From Cryptomeria japonica (Eukaryota; Streptophyta; Pinopsida; Cupressales; Cupressaceae), in assembly GCF_030272615.1 (NCBI RefSeq), contig NC_081406.1:114111783-114175782 (forward strand): a stretch of 64,000 bases of DNA, in the 5' to 3' direction. The stretch's first letter is position 1. Each line of letters starts with the position of its first letter. A program made the position numbers and the translations under genes. The notes under the pieces were generated by a model. That model searched no databases, was not told the origin of the DNA, and was given only the letters and a program-made list of their open reading frames with translations. Below are positions 11,458 to 23,708 of the stretch, one piece after another.

Positions 11458-12439
11458 TCTTGGCATTGCGTACTCCAATGAGAATTGTAGGTGATTAAAG
11501 GTATTGTCATTGATGGAAACCTTGCAATCTTATGGCACCAGCACTAGTAGACTCTACACCGGCAGATAGTTCACCGACAGTGACAATAATGTTTATCGAC
11601 ATCCTAGCCGACAGGATTTTGATTATTTCATATTGTATTTAATTGTAATATCTTTTTGTAAGCCGACATGGCATAATGTAATAAGACTCATATATAAGTA
11701 TGAGATCTTGTAGATCATTTTGATATAGGTACACATAGAGAATAGATATGATGGATATGTAGAGCGAATATTAAGATAGATTTTGTAGAAGGGTTTATGG
11801 TTATTGTATGAGCTTAAACCAGTACTGAACCTGACATAGAAGATGCTTTTTGTAGTAGTACAGTATATTGGATTCTCATAATCCATTTTTGTAAGTCAGT
11901 GAGACTTCCTTTAGTAATTGAGCAGTGAGCTCTAGGCAGTTGGCCTTCCTGCATGTAGAGAAAATATTAAGGTAGATTTTGTAGAAGGGTTTATGGTTAT
12001 TGTATGAGCTTAAACCGGTACTGAACCTGGCATAGCAAATGCTTTTTGTAGCAGTACATTATATTGGATTCTCATAATCCATTTTTGTAAGTCAGTGAGA
12101 CTTCCTTTTGTAATTGAGCAGTGAGCTCTAGGCAGTTGGCCTTCCTACATGTGCAGGCACATCATTGTAAGTAATATCCATTCATTGGCCAGTGAGTGAA
12201 TATTTTGGGTCACAAATCCCACCAAGGTTTTTCCCACACCAGTTTTCCTCACCAAAAATCTTGTGTTATGGTGTGCTTTCTATGTTGTATTTACTATTCA
12301 TGTTTACTGCATTAATTCTTGTTTACTGGTACATTGTTTTGGAATGCAAATTATTTAATAAGGTCAGAAATTCTATATATTGGTTAGATATTGATTCACC
12401 CCCCTCTCAGTATCTTTGGGACTATCATCAATCCTAACA
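11458..12439 (+). repeat. Element B 3' LTR with a 196-bp tandem duplication
   Basis: 982 bp against 789 in the 5' LTR. The difference is a tandem duplication: 11761-11956 is repeated as 11957-12152, a period of 196. Each copy holds the word TAGAAGGGTTTATGG and ends in GGCCTTCC-(G/A)-CATGT. It is followed by the target duplication ATCAA at 12440-12444. Confidence 0.9.
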
Positions 12440-13431
12440 ATCAACACTTATCCTTCTGGAGATCTTTGATTATGTTCAAGGGCAAGTTCAGTGACTTATG
12501 CACAGTCACCAGTATTTGGCTCACTGTCAAGTTATATTGTTCATTGGCACTGAGGATAACTTTTTATCATCTGGAGATCACTTGGTTATGTAGATTTGGT
12601 TATTGGTCTAACCGGGTTGACATATTTGTTGTTACCGACAAATTGGTCTAGGTTATGGACTGGCATGCATTATCTATTCCAGATCAGCACGACATGTTAT
12701 GGAGATAGTTTAATCAATTAATATTGTTATTGAGCAGACATGATGTATTGCTTCTTGACTTGTTGTAATTGATTTTTATTGCAATATTCTTAGTGAGCTG
12801 ACCTACAAATTTGGTCTTAGGTTTTGGTATATATGTTAGACCTCAATTATGAGATTAATATAAAGGTGGTAGTTAATAAGGTATTATAAGGTTATTATAT
12901 TCAGTATATGTGAATATAAGCAGAGCTACTCACTCAGTCATCATTTGAAGATTCAAGAAAGGTTTGAAGAAGACAATTAGAGCTTAACTAGTACTGAATC
13001 CAGCACTGGAGATCCTACTTTGAGCAATACATTATCATTGGATTTAATCATCCAATTGTAGTCAGTGTGACTTATTTTGTGATTAAGCAGTGAGCTCTAG
13101 GCAGGTGGCCTTTCTGCATGTGCAAACCCCATTTGTAAACACATACTATCTGCAGTATTATCATCTAATTATGGGTAAGTTTTCCCACCATGGTTTTTCC
13201 CCTTATAGGGTTTCCATGTACAAATATCTATGTTATGTGTTGTGGATATTGTTTCTCTTTCTATTTCATGCATTAAGTTTCACTGGTACTATTATTAACT
13301 GTTAATCTGTTTACCGACATTTAGTTTGGTTTACCAGTATTAAGTATCAAGTTTGGTTAAAGTTGTATTTGAGATAAAATTATTAGTCAAATGATTCACC
13401 CCCCCCTCTTAGTTGCCTCTGGGTCCTAAAA
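12440..13431 (+). repeat. Element C 5' LTR, second fragment
   Basis: Continuation of C's 5' LTR after element B. It holds the GGTTTTTCCCC ... GGGTTTCC motif (about 13193-13216), the C-run with CTCTTAG (about 13400-13412), and ends CCTAAAA against CCTAACA in relatives. The primer site follows directly. Confidence 0.85.
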
Positions 13432-13445
13432 ATTGGTATCAGAGT
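13432..13445 (+). other. Element C primer-binding site
   Basis: ATTGGTATCAGAG right after the LTR; the final base of the usual 12-base Met-tRNA match has changed (GAGTG in place of GAGCT). Confidence 0.8.
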
Positions 13446-13488
13446 GAAGTCCTCTTTTTGCATAAGTTTAACAACTTGAGGAGATTCT

Positions 13489-16400
13489 ATGTCAACTAAC
13501 TATTTCAAAAAGGACAGTCTGAAACTTGATGGAACTAACTATGGTATATGGAATATTAGAATGGAGACACATCTTAATTACATTGGAAAAGACATATGGG
13601 TTGTTACAAATAATGTTTATGTTGGTCCTACACAAGGTCAACCTAATCCACCTACATTGGCTAAGGATCAAGAGAATGATTGCAAAGCAAGTGAAGCACT
13701 TTTGAACGCCTTGTCAGAGCAGAAAATCATGGGACTATCAGATCGATCTACTGCTAAAACTATTTGGGATAAATTGGAAACATGGAATGAAGGAGATACC
13801 ACTGTCAAAATTGCAAAACTAGAATACTTCCAGGTCAGGAATGAAAATTTGAAAATGGAAGAAGATGAAATAATTTTTGCTTTTATGGAAAGGGTTAATG
13901 AAATTGTTTTGGGAATACAATGCTGTGGAGGTTCCTTAAGTGAAGATGAAATTATTTCTAAAGTTTTAAGAGCATTTCCATTGGCATACAAAATGAAAGT
14001 AATTGCTATTAATGAGTTAAGAACTATGTCTAATACATCAATATCTAGAGATACATTGGTTGGAAAACTTTCAGCATTTGAGCTTGAGGAATTTGGTCCT
14101 ATAGCTACGATTAAGACTGATTTAGCTTTAAAACAATCATCATCTATAGCATCTTCATCTTCAGCTGATAAATCTAATTGGAAAGCACTCTATGCAAAAT
14201 AACTTGAAGACATCGGAAAGGAAAATGAAGAACTTGAAGAACTTGAAGCACTATTTACAAGAAAAATGCCTAAAGGTCCTATTGGAAGTAAGTATGAAGG
14301 TAAAGCACCTTTTAAATGTTTTAACTATAATAAAATTGGTCATATGGCATCTAGATGTCCGGATAGACATGCACAATTGAGAGAAGAAGCTAAAAGAATG
14401 TATAAGCCTAACCTTGAATATTAGAGATACAGATTCAAGAAGAATAGAGACAAATCATGTTACTATGCTGATGAAGGAGTTACTGATGATTCTGATGAAG
14501 AACTAGGAGACAATGGATGGGCTTTTGTTGCAATAATAGAAGATCAACTGGCACCTACTGTTCCACCTATAGAAGAGGCCCTGGCAGCTAAAATTGAAGA
14601 AAAGGATGAGTGGATTATAGATTTTGGATGTTCACATCACATGACTGGTGATAAAAGAAAATTCTTATCTTTTCAGGAATACAATGGAGGTCTAGTAATA
14701 TTTGGAGATGACAAAGCTTGTTTGATCAGAGGAAAAGGCATTGTATCTTTTGATGGTAAGAACAATATTGAAAATGTTTATTATGTTGAAGGTTTGAAGC
14801 GCAATCTTTTGAGTGTTGGTCAATTAGTTGAAAAAGGATTTTATTTACAATTCAAGAATGGTAAATGCAAAATCATGAATAGATTTGGTTTGGAAGTTGC
14901 AACCGGTAATCAGACTAGAGGTAATATCTTTCATTTGAATAATATTGAAAAGACATGCTTGATTGCACATATTGATGAAAATTGGTAATGGCATAAAAGA
15001 CACTGTCATGTAAATTCTGATTACATTATGAATATTAGTTCATCTAAGGCAATAAGGGATTTACCTAAGAAAGTAAAACCTCATAATCTGATATGTAAGG
15101 AATGCCAATTGAGAAAGCAAGTTAGAACAACTTTCAAAAGTATTTTTGAGAAAACCAATAATGTTCTTGATTTAATTCATATTGACTTATGTGGTCCGGC
15201 AAGAACAAGAAGTCTGCAGGGAGATAGATACTTTATGCTAATCATTGATGATTATTCTAGAATGTGTTGGGTTACTTTTCTTAGGGAGAAATAAGAAGAT
15301 TTTGGGAAATTCAAATTATTCAAGGCACTTGTAGAGAATGAAACTGACAAGAAAATCAAATGTTTAAGGTCATATCAAGGAGGTGAATTTACATCTAAAG
15401 AGTTCAATACATTTTGTGAAGTGAATGGAATTAGAAGACAACTATCAACACCCAAGACACCTCAGCAAAATGGAGTTGTGGAAAGGAAGAATATAACTAT
15501 TCTAGATGCAGCTAGAAGCATGATATTAGAAACAAATCTATCTCATGTGTATTAGAGAGAAGCAGTGAATACCGTAGTTTACACTTTCAATAGAGTTCAC
15601 ATCAAAGGTGAAACCGGTAAGATACCCTATGCATTATGGTTTGGTGATATTTCTACTCTTAAGTACTTTAGAATATTTGGAAGAAAATGTTACATTAGGA
15701 GAGATGAGTATATTAGTAAATTTGATCCTAGAAGTGATGAAGGAATATTTCTTGGGTATTCATCTAAAAGAAAAGCATATAGATGTTTTTATAAGAGATT
15801 GCAAAAAATCATTGATAGTGTAAATGTGAAGATTGATGAACACTTAAGAAGAGATTCAAGGTCTATAGATTCTGAACCAATAGTTGAGATAATCATAAAT
15901 GAACTGGTATAGAATATTGTTCCAGTCACATTGACATCATCAGAGAATTCTAGAGTGATTAAAGAGCACCAGCAAGTGAACACACCTAGGTATGTAAGAT
16001 TGAATCACTCTGAAAGTCAGAAAATTGGGAATAAGTATCAAGGAATTATTGCTAGAGGAAGACTCACAAATGAAGAGGTATGTTTAATTTCTCAAATTCA
16101 ACCAGCATCTATTATTGACGCATATGAAGATAAGCATTGGATTAAGGCTATAGAAGATGAATTAGAACAAATTGAAAAGAACAATACATGGACATTGGTT
16201 CCTCGACCTAAAAACAAAAATATTGGAACTAAATGGGTATTCAGAAATAAACTTAATGAAGATGGTAAGGTAATCAGAAACAAAGCAAGATTAGTGTGTA
16301 AAGGGTATTCACATAAATAAGGAATTGATTAGAATGAAACCTTTGCATCAGTAGCTATAATTGAGGCAGTTAGATTATTTCTTGCATTTGCAATACACAA

Positions 16401-17620
16401 GAACTATAAAGTTTATCAAATAGATGTTAAATGTAAATTTCTTAATGGTGATCTTGAAGAGGAAGTTTACATTGAACAACTTGATGGATTTTCATTGACA
16501 AATGATAAAGATATGGTTTGCAAGTTAAGGAAAGCTTTATATGGATTGAAGCAAGCTCCTAGAGCTTGGTATGCTAGATTGGACAAATATCTTATGAAAC
16601 TTGATTACACTAAAGGTAATGTGCAACTTATATTTCAAAGTGACTAATGAAGACATTTTGGTTATTGATTTTTTTGTTGATGACATCATTTTTGGAGGAG
16701 ATGGATTGTGTAAAGACTTTTCTAACAAGATGCAGGAAGAATTTGAAATGTCTATGATTAGGGAGATAAAATTATTTTTAGGATTGTAGATTTCACAAAA
16801 TGATAAAGGTATATTTTATGTCAATCAAAATACTTGAAGGAATTATTGAAGAAATTTGGTATGGAAAACTCTAAACTGGTAAGTACTCCTATGACTACAA
16901 CTAATAAGCTATCATTGAAAGATGATTCAGCTCTTATTAATCTGACAAGATGCAAATCTATGATTAGAGGTTTACTGTATTTGACACAAACAAAACCTAA
17001 TATAATGAATGCAGTATAAATTGTTTCAAGCTTTCAGAATAATCCTAGAGAAAATCATGAATCAACAGTGAAAAGGATTTTTCAGTATTTACAAGGCACA
17101 ACAAATCTTGGTTTATGGTATCCTAAAGATAAAAATTTTGAGTTATGTGCATACACCGATGCTAATTGGGCAGGAGGTGTAGATGATAGAAAAAAGCACC
17201 ACCGACGGGGCATTCTTTCTTGGTAGCAGATTGATTTCATGGTTGAGCAAGAAACAGAGTTGTACATCATTATCAACAGCAAAATTAGAATATGTTGCAG
17301 CAACTACTAATTGTACTCAAGTATTATGGATTAAGAAAATGTTGAAGGACATAAAGGTAAAATGCAAAGAACCTATAATCATCTATTGTGATAATTCAAC
17401 ATCAATTGATATATCTAAGAATCCGGTATTTCACTCTAAAACTAAACATGTTTCTATCAAATACAATTTTTTGAAAGAGAATGTTGAAGCAAAAGAAGTG
17501 AAATTGGTTTATGTGAATACTAAGGAGTAGATTGCAGACATTTTTACTAAGCCTTTTCCTACGGAAACTTTTGAATATCTTAGAGAACTTGGGGTTAGAC
17601 TCGCACCAGTAGAGACTTAG
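13489..17620 (+). pseudogene. Element C gag-pol (copia), decayed
   Basis: Copia order gag, protease, integrase, RT, RNase H. Gag opens MSTNYFKKDSLKLDGTNYG at 13489. A zinc knuckle near 14319 reads CFNYNKIGHMASRC, with Tyr in place of the second Cys. The protease site reads IIDFGCSHHMTGD (about 14613), with DFG in place of DSG. Integrase has LDLIHIDLCGP (about 15166) and TPQQNGVVERK (about 15460). RT has [12 protein letters not shown] (about 16539) and FVDDIIFGG (about 16673). RNase H has DANWAGGVDDRK (about 17159) and the terminal ADIFTKPFP. One frame holds to about 16320 with stops (14200, 14422, 14986, 15292, 15553, 15910, 16318); frameshifts follow near 16610, 16800 and 17180. It closely resembles the E and H proteins, so C belongs to a sister subfamily. 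No longer functional. Confidence 0.9.
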
Positions 17621-17694
17621 ACAGTTGATGCTTGGCATCAAACTAACAGAATTCAGAGAGAAAATTTTTTCCGACTTTGATGGAGGAGAGCTAC

Positions 17695-17997
17695 TTCTTA
17701 GGGGGAGTAGTTGGATAAGTTGGTATTTATAGTTGGTTCTATGAACTAGTTGTATTTGGTATTTGTATTACTTTGGAATTTGATGTCAAAGTGGGAGAGG
17801 TATCTATGGAAAAATAGATTATCCTTTGGGGAGATATTATTCATTAGGGGAGATATTTTTACTCTCTGCATTTATATTTTAATTTCTAGTATTGATCTAT
17901 TATGGAGATTGATTGGTTTTTGGTTTATTGGCATTTCTGCTTTGGCACTTAGATGGTTTTTCCATCTTGTGTTGCCAGCAATGCCAAAGGGGGAGAT
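17695..17997 (+). other. Element C iterated polypurine tracts
   Basis: TTAGGGGGAGTAG (about 17698), GTCAAAGTGGGAGAGG (about 17785), TTGGGGAGAT (about 17825) and CCAAAGGGGGAGAT ending at 17997, where the 3' LTR begins. Same pattern as in B, E and G. Confidence 0.7.
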
Positions 17998-18006
17998 TAT
18001 TGGTAT
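17998..18006 (+). repeat. Element C 3' LTR, first nine bases
   Basis: TATTGGTAT, the start of C's 3' LTR, cut by element D. GGTAT (18002-18006) is the left copy of D's target duplication; AGTAT at 40373-40377 is the right copy with one change. Confidence 0.75.
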
Positions 18007-19256
18007 TGTTCAACCCAACAATAAGAATAATAAATCTAGTTGAAGTCTCAACCCGAAGTTTGGACATTCATTTGGTAAAGTCACTATTTTCATAGCTAGT
18101 GTTCATTTGACTGTCAACCCAGGGATGTAATAATTTTTGCACTATATGTGCACTAAGTTCTTGCAACAACTATTCTACATTACTATAGCAACTAACATTA
18201 TACAGAAAAGATAATCAAGAATTGAAACTATAGAAAGGCTACAAGAATACTTCTACATAAACTCATAAAAGCAATACTGGATAAATTCAATGTTGATAAA
18301 CAAAAATTACTCTGTTCTCACTTGGGTGCAGGAACATTCAGTGGATTTGTTTCCACTGGCTACAGGAACAGTCAATGCAAGAATGTCTACTGTGGCTAAG
18401 GAAAGAAAACTAATTTTAACAAACACACAGGATCACTCACCAAGTGGCCCCCCTTGGCTAAGTGATACCAGGCTTCTTGAAAACATCTCTTAGAAGATCA
18501 GAATAACATAATTTTATTCATTGTTCTTTGAAAATCATTACATGGTTCAATATGAAAAGAAACTCAAGAATGTTTATGAAAAATTCACTACTCTATTCTT
18601 CTCCCTTTCTATCTAACCTTTGAGAAGAAGAAGAGCTTATTACTAAAAAGAAATCAACTACAATAGACAACACAAATCACATCAAAAAGAAGAGGTGGAT
18701 GATTGATCAATAAAGGAGATGGTTGGAGTTATGCTGCAGGAAACGTGGATCTTTATCGAACCACAATCATAACATACTGTGGTGGTATTTACAACTTCAA
18801 TGTCCACTTTAAGTTAGACATTGGTAGTATCGCTAGATTGCTCCTCTTATGTCGTCCCTTACACTTGCTCAACTTTTCTATAGTTTTATCTTCAATCATC
18901 TCTTGAGTATCCTTCCCTTCAACATGCATGATAGGCAAACATCCACCGCAACATCATTTATTACCTGCACTACAAAAGAAATAACATACAAGAACATACA
19001 TACGCATTTTATTTTATCAATACATCTATTAATTTCACATATGATCTTGCCCTAAATAATCCGCATGGCAACAAGAATAAATCACATGGCTGTAGGAATA
19101 AACTGGCAAAGATAAAACATGATTTAATAAGTTCAGGCTTAACATATGGAATACATATAGTCAACATCCAATACATCACTACTACTATGCAAACCAAAAG
19201 ATGACAAAAACTCAAGAGTTCTGAGGATAGAAATATGATAAAGTCTCAACTCATCA
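18007..19256 (-). repeat. Element D 3' LTR (left copy)
   Basis: 1250 bp. It shares its start (TGTTCAACCCAACAATAAG) and end (CTCAACTCATCA) with the right copy. It keeps about 120 bp near 18440-18570 that the right copy lacks. The right copy has a short duplication (CATGGCTGCA twice, about 40180-40210) absent here. Confidence 0.9.
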
Positions 19257-19270
19257 TGCCCACCAAATTT
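19257..19270 (-). other. Element D polypurine tract
   Basis: Read on the minus strand this is AAATTTGGTGGGCA immediately before the 3' LTR. The stop codon of ORF3 (19269-19271) overlaps its upstream end. Confidence 0.7.
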
Positions 19271-21668
19271 AAGAGCTTGCTGATCCTATAGCAAAAGGAA
19301 AATTTCTAACACTTGCACTAATTCTCAGATCACCAATGGTTCCCTAACTTGTTCCTCTTGAAGCCAAATTCCAATAAAATCCCTTTGTCTTTTCCAGCCT
19401 AGACCATCTGGTTTATTCTTTTGTAACTGCTTCATAGGGCTTATCTGGAGTCTGACATCCCAATAGTGGCCACATAAGAATAGGAGGTTCAAAAATAAGT
19501 GGTAACTAGTTATTGGCCTTTTCTCTGCCCAGTTGTATATATTTGGGGGCTCTTTGCATAGCTGGCTGAAAATTTTGTAGTGAATAAGGTTCTCCCTACT
19601 TCAATTCATTTGGTAAGTTATTCCAGCGCCTAGTTAACCCATGTATTGTAGCTACACTATCAGTCTGAACTAAATGCTCATATGCCTGGTATATTTCTTC
19701 TCTCATTGGAAGATCTAGTTTCCTAACATCATCTTTTACCAGTAAATTCTGTCATTCATAATAAAGAACTCTTGGTTCTTTTGCTTCTTTCCTCAATGGC
19801 AATGGGAAATCAAATTGAAAATCTTTATATGCCCTGGCTTGTGCCCCCATGTTGATCTCATTTTGGATCCATGACATTAAAGCTCTTATATGGATATCCC
19901 CAATATATAATAAAGGGTTCCACTCACCGTCTGAGGGTACAAGATAGTTATGTAAATAAAATTCACATAGAAAATTCTTCACAGCTACCGGAGAAGTTTG
20001 CTAAGCATAATAAAATTCCTCAGGGGTTTCTAAAGAGGGGCTAAGATCCCTAACAATGCGGTTCAATTTGAAATTTAAATACTGCTCCTTTTAATGCACA
20101 ATATAAACCCTTGGAGGTTCCCTACATTGCATCAATTTGGTGACCATACTGGCAATTGTTTCAACCTTAGCCTCTAATTTCTCAATTTTGTCATCCCTCT
20201 TTTCAATTTCTTTTTGTTGTTTGTCGATAATCCCTTGCAATCTAGCCCTCTCTATTTCCCATTGTCTATAAAATGTTAGAGCAATAGATAAACTGCTTAG
20301 GGATGATGGAGGTCTAATAGGTGTTACCTTAGGCCGTGGGATCTCTTCAATAAGTTCCTCAATCTACTCTGGAATCTCTCCAACAATTTCTTCAAGCTGT
20401 TGTGAAATATCTCCAACAGTTTTCTCAAGCTGTTGTGCCACAAAAGCAAGATTTGACAGTCTATCTTCATCAACTTCTTCATCAACTTCTTTCTGGATTT
20501 CAACATCTACAGGGCTTCCTTTTTATTGAATTTCAACATCTGTAGGGCTTCCTTTTTCTTGAATTTCAACATCTGCAGGGCTTCCTTCTGCCAATGTTTC
20601 CACTGCAATATCCTCTATTGGATCACCTGCTGGATGAGCTTTTTGGGTCCTACTCTATGTTCTTCTCACATAAAACTTTGGAGTGGCTGCAAGAATGGTT
20701 TTAGTTGCTATAGGAGTTTGTCTTTTTGACCTATGCCTCTTGGCTGTAGGAGAAATTTGAGTTGCATGCGGCTGGGCCATAGGTTTTTCATGTGTTTCAT
20801 TTATTTCCAATTCCTTCCCTTTTCTCTTAGCAATTGGTGACTCTCTTTGAAGAGAAGTGGAGGGTTGTTCTACATTTGCTTCAACCATCTCTTCTTCCAT
20901 AATAACCGCAACTCCTTTGGCAATGAGCAAAGCATCCACTGCAGCAACTACAGGAGAAGAGGGTTCTGCAACATTTTCTTCTTCAACTGGTGGATCCTCT
21001 GCAACAGGAGCATCTTCAACCCTAAACTACAATATGCCCTCAAAAACCCCCCATTCCATCTATGAAACCTCTCTAAGAGAATGTTATACAAGCAATTTAA
21101 CCAGACCATGATGGCTAACGGAATGATTTCCATTCTTCCACATTTCTTTAGCACTTGAAGAAATGAGGTGGTATAAAAAATTAGGGACATTCACCCTCCG
21201 GCCATGCCATAAATGACTAAGTAATTTAAAATGTGGTGAATGTAGATTTGAATATCTCCCTTCGCAAGTAATATATTTCATGACATCTAAAGCTACTTGA
21301 GGCCACTCTACTGGTAGGGAAACCCTTCTAGTTCCTTTCTTGTCCATCGTTAGAGGTCCATCTATGGGAATTGTAAACTCTTCCCTGGCGCTCCTTGCAT
21401 CTTTTGATTCTAGAAACAATTCTCCTTCCTACGACAACCCTATTACTTCAGCTATTTGCTGCTCCCTAGTAATAACCCTTAAACCTTTAACCGTAGCTTC
21501 TCCTTCATTGAAGGAATGCATAAAATCTGCAGCAATTTCTTCCTTAAAATCTCTTATTTTCAAAAAGTAAGCAATTTAGCCATGGTGTCTAAAATAATGC
21601 TCACAAAGAGCATCCTGCAGCAACAATTCATGAACTATTGGCTCATGGCGGATTGGATCACCACCCAT
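19269..21668 (-). pseudogene. Element D ORF3, ~800 codons, after pol
   Basis: A single minus-strand frame of exactly 800 codons runs from ATG at 21668 to TAA at 19269, with stops but no frameshift. It lies in the position of the envelope-like or extra ORF of Athila/Tat gypsy elements. The N-terminal part (about 21668-21070) looks globular and includes PIDGPLTMDKKGTRRVSLP (about 21365) and a Trp/His-rich patch. A basic, low-complexity middle with AKRKGKELE (about 20830) follows. Then comes a short imperfect repeat with the core GSPADVEIQ, three times between about 20590 and 20505. Next is a Glu/Lys/Leu-rich coiled coil (about 20260-20130). A C-terminal domain holds FYLHNYLVPSDGEWNP (about 19960). 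I see no clear signal peptide or membrane segment, so an envelope role is not supported. Role unknown. Confidence 0.65.
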
Positions 21669-22145
21669 TTCTTACTCTATTAGCATAGAACACTATGTAG
21701 CTGAGAAACAGAGGACCAAAATATCCGACAAACTTGCAAAATTGAAAATTCTATACACATCTCCAATTGGCGGTAGAATTTATTCTTTCTTGCGTGAAAG
21801 GACATATTGTTAAAACAATTATGGCAAGCAATCAATTCTAAGGTACCAAAAAGGATGAATAATCACTAACTTTGGAAACCAAACCATAAAGCACTCCCCC
21901 AAATTAACCTAGCACGTGTCCACACAAGCTGACGAGATTTCGGGGAGTGTATGCAGATTTTAGAAAAGCATAATCATAATGAAATAATAAATGAATAATT
22001 AAAATAAAATGCAATATGTACATACCTACAGTCGTACGAAAAGGATGGCGAAATGAAGTGAAATGACAGATAAAAAAATGGGATGGAATGACGTGGATGG
22101 AATTTTATTTATGGAGAAGAATATTCCCATAAGACATGAAAATAT
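21669..22145. other. Element D spacer between pol and ORF3
   Basis: About 480 bp of AT-rich sequence between the pol stop and the ORF3 start. No ORF or motif is recognised. It would be the leader for ORF3 if ORF3 had its own transcript. Confidence 0.5.
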
Positions 22146-22603
22146 TTATGATGAAGCGGCAAGCATGTTCATTGTAGTGGCTATGGAAACCTCACTTTTA
22201 TTTCTTTGCTCAATTGTAGTAGGAGCCTGATCAATTGCTGCAGGAACTTGTGTTTCATCCTTTTGGGAAAATTGTTGCAGGAACTCCTCTTTAATGGTCG
22301 GCTTATGATATAGATGCAATCAGTGACCATTCACCAAAATCTTAAACCAAACAGGATCAATTATGGTCAAACAAACAACTCCATTATTGAAAACTTCTTC
22401 TATCTCATATGGACCTAGCCATCTGGATTGTAGCTTCCCCATAGTATCTTTATATCAAGAGTCATACAATAGTTCCTAATCACCTGCTTTGAACTTCTTT
22501 TCTTTGATATATTTATCATACCACTTTGCTCTCTGATTTTGGATCAGTTCTGTTTGCTGGACAATCGTTTCCCTACATTCATCTAGAGCATTAAATTGTT
22601 GAA
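22146..22603 (-). pseudogene. Element D integrase C-terminus, beyond the E insertion
   Basis: Continues the integrase broken at 33907. Read on the minus strand it includes KWYDKYIKEKKFKAGD and RWLGPYEIEEVFNNGVV; the GPY segment (about 22420) is typical of the C-terminal domain of gypsy integrases. It ends with TAA at 22146-22148. Removing E and one target copy keeps it in frame with the upstream integrase. Two internal stops lie between the tryptophan-rich and GPY segments. TTGAA at 22599-22603 is the left target copy for E. Confidence 0.8.
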
Positions 22604-23652
22604 TGTTGGTATTTTGGTATGGTTTTGTCATTGATGTCAACACCTACTTTGGAGATTCAGCAACATTCACCAGCAAGCAAGTAAATTGTGCAACAATTAC
22701 TGGTATATGGTTCACCGGCAAGATATAATGTTCACTGGTATTTGGAATAAGATAGAAGTCTCTTGGTAATGTTGAAGACATCGTGTGGACACTTTGTTTT
22801 GAAGAATTAATCATTGGTATATTCATATTTGCATATTTGCTTTTACCAACAAATAGGTCCAGGTTATCTAGGGTTACACCAGTAGGTTTATCTTTTCCAG
22901 ATCAACATGGCACGCTATAGAGATGATTTATTATTGATGTAAATGCATTAAGCCGACATGTTTAATTGGTTATTGCATCGGATATTATTTTGTTTGTAAA
23001 ATGATTTTATTGTAATATCTTATAGAGCTGACCTACTAAAATTGGTCTTAGGGTATGGTATAAATGTAAGATCTTATTTGTAAGATCAAGTGTGGAATGC
23101 AAGAAAGAATTGTGTGAAGGTATATGTGAGATTAAGCAGAGCTATACACAAAGACATCATTTGAAGGTGAAGCTAGGTTTTTGTATAAGCATATCAACAT
23201 TACACCAGTACTGAATCTATCATATGAAGATGCTATTCTGTGCAATACATTCTTATTGGATTTAACCATCCAATTGTAGTCAGTGTGACTCCCATTTTGT
23301 GATTGAACAGTGAGCTCTAGGCTGTTGGCCTTTCTGCATGTGCAGACCCCATTTATGTACACTTACTATCTGCAGTAGTATCATCTGATTGTGAGTAAGG
23401 CTTCCCACCATGGTTTTTCCCCTTACAGGGTTTCCACGTACAAATATTGGTGTTATGTGTTGTGGATGACTTTATGTTTGTGTTTCATGCATTAATCTTT
23501 ACCAGTATAGCAATTTACTGTTAACACTGTCTACCGACATACTTAACTGGTTTACCGGTATTAAGCATTTAGTTGGTTAATTGGTTTTTGGTTTGAATTT
23601 ATTAGACAACTGATTTACCCCCCCCCCTCTTAGTTGTCTCCGGGACCTAACA
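22604..23652 (+). repeat. Element E 5' LTR
   Basis: 1049 bp. It contains the shared GGTTTTTCCCC ... GGGTTTCC motif (about 23412-23438), a C-run followed by CTCTTAG (about 23619-23634) and the terminal CCTAACA. By eye about 19 of the first 165 aligned bases differ from the 3' LTR, so E is far older than F. Confidence 0.95.
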
Positions 23653-23666
23653 ATTGGTATCAGAGC
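23653..23666 (+). other. Element E primer-binding site
   Basis: ATTGGTATCAGAGC, intact Met-tRNA-type primer site directly after the LTR. Confidence 0.9.
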
Positions 23667-23708
23667 TTAGTCCTCTTTTGCAGAAGTTTAACAACTTGAG
23701 GAGATCCA

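Larger units (their letters stand above)
3461..12439 (+). mobile_element. Element B: non-autonomous Sirevirus-like LTR element
   Basis: Flanked by an exact 5-bp duplication ATCAA (3456-3460 and 12440-12444). It has related LTRs (3461-4249 and 11458-12439), a Met-tRNA-type primer site and three purine tracts before the 3' LTR, but no protease, integrase, reverse transcriptase or RNase H anywhere in its interior. Instead it carries a coiled-coil plus zinc-knuckle ORF1 (4321-5432) and a long unrecognised ORF2 (6798-11255). Two solo LTRs of the E family sit inside it. It would need enzymes supplied by a relative. The architecture is like a LARD (large non-autonomous LTR element), but with substantial coding sequence. 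Confidence 0.85.

Noticed and set aside
12391-13305. Short open frames in C's 5' LTR
   Set aside because: They lie within LTR sequence and are not conserved between the two LTRs.
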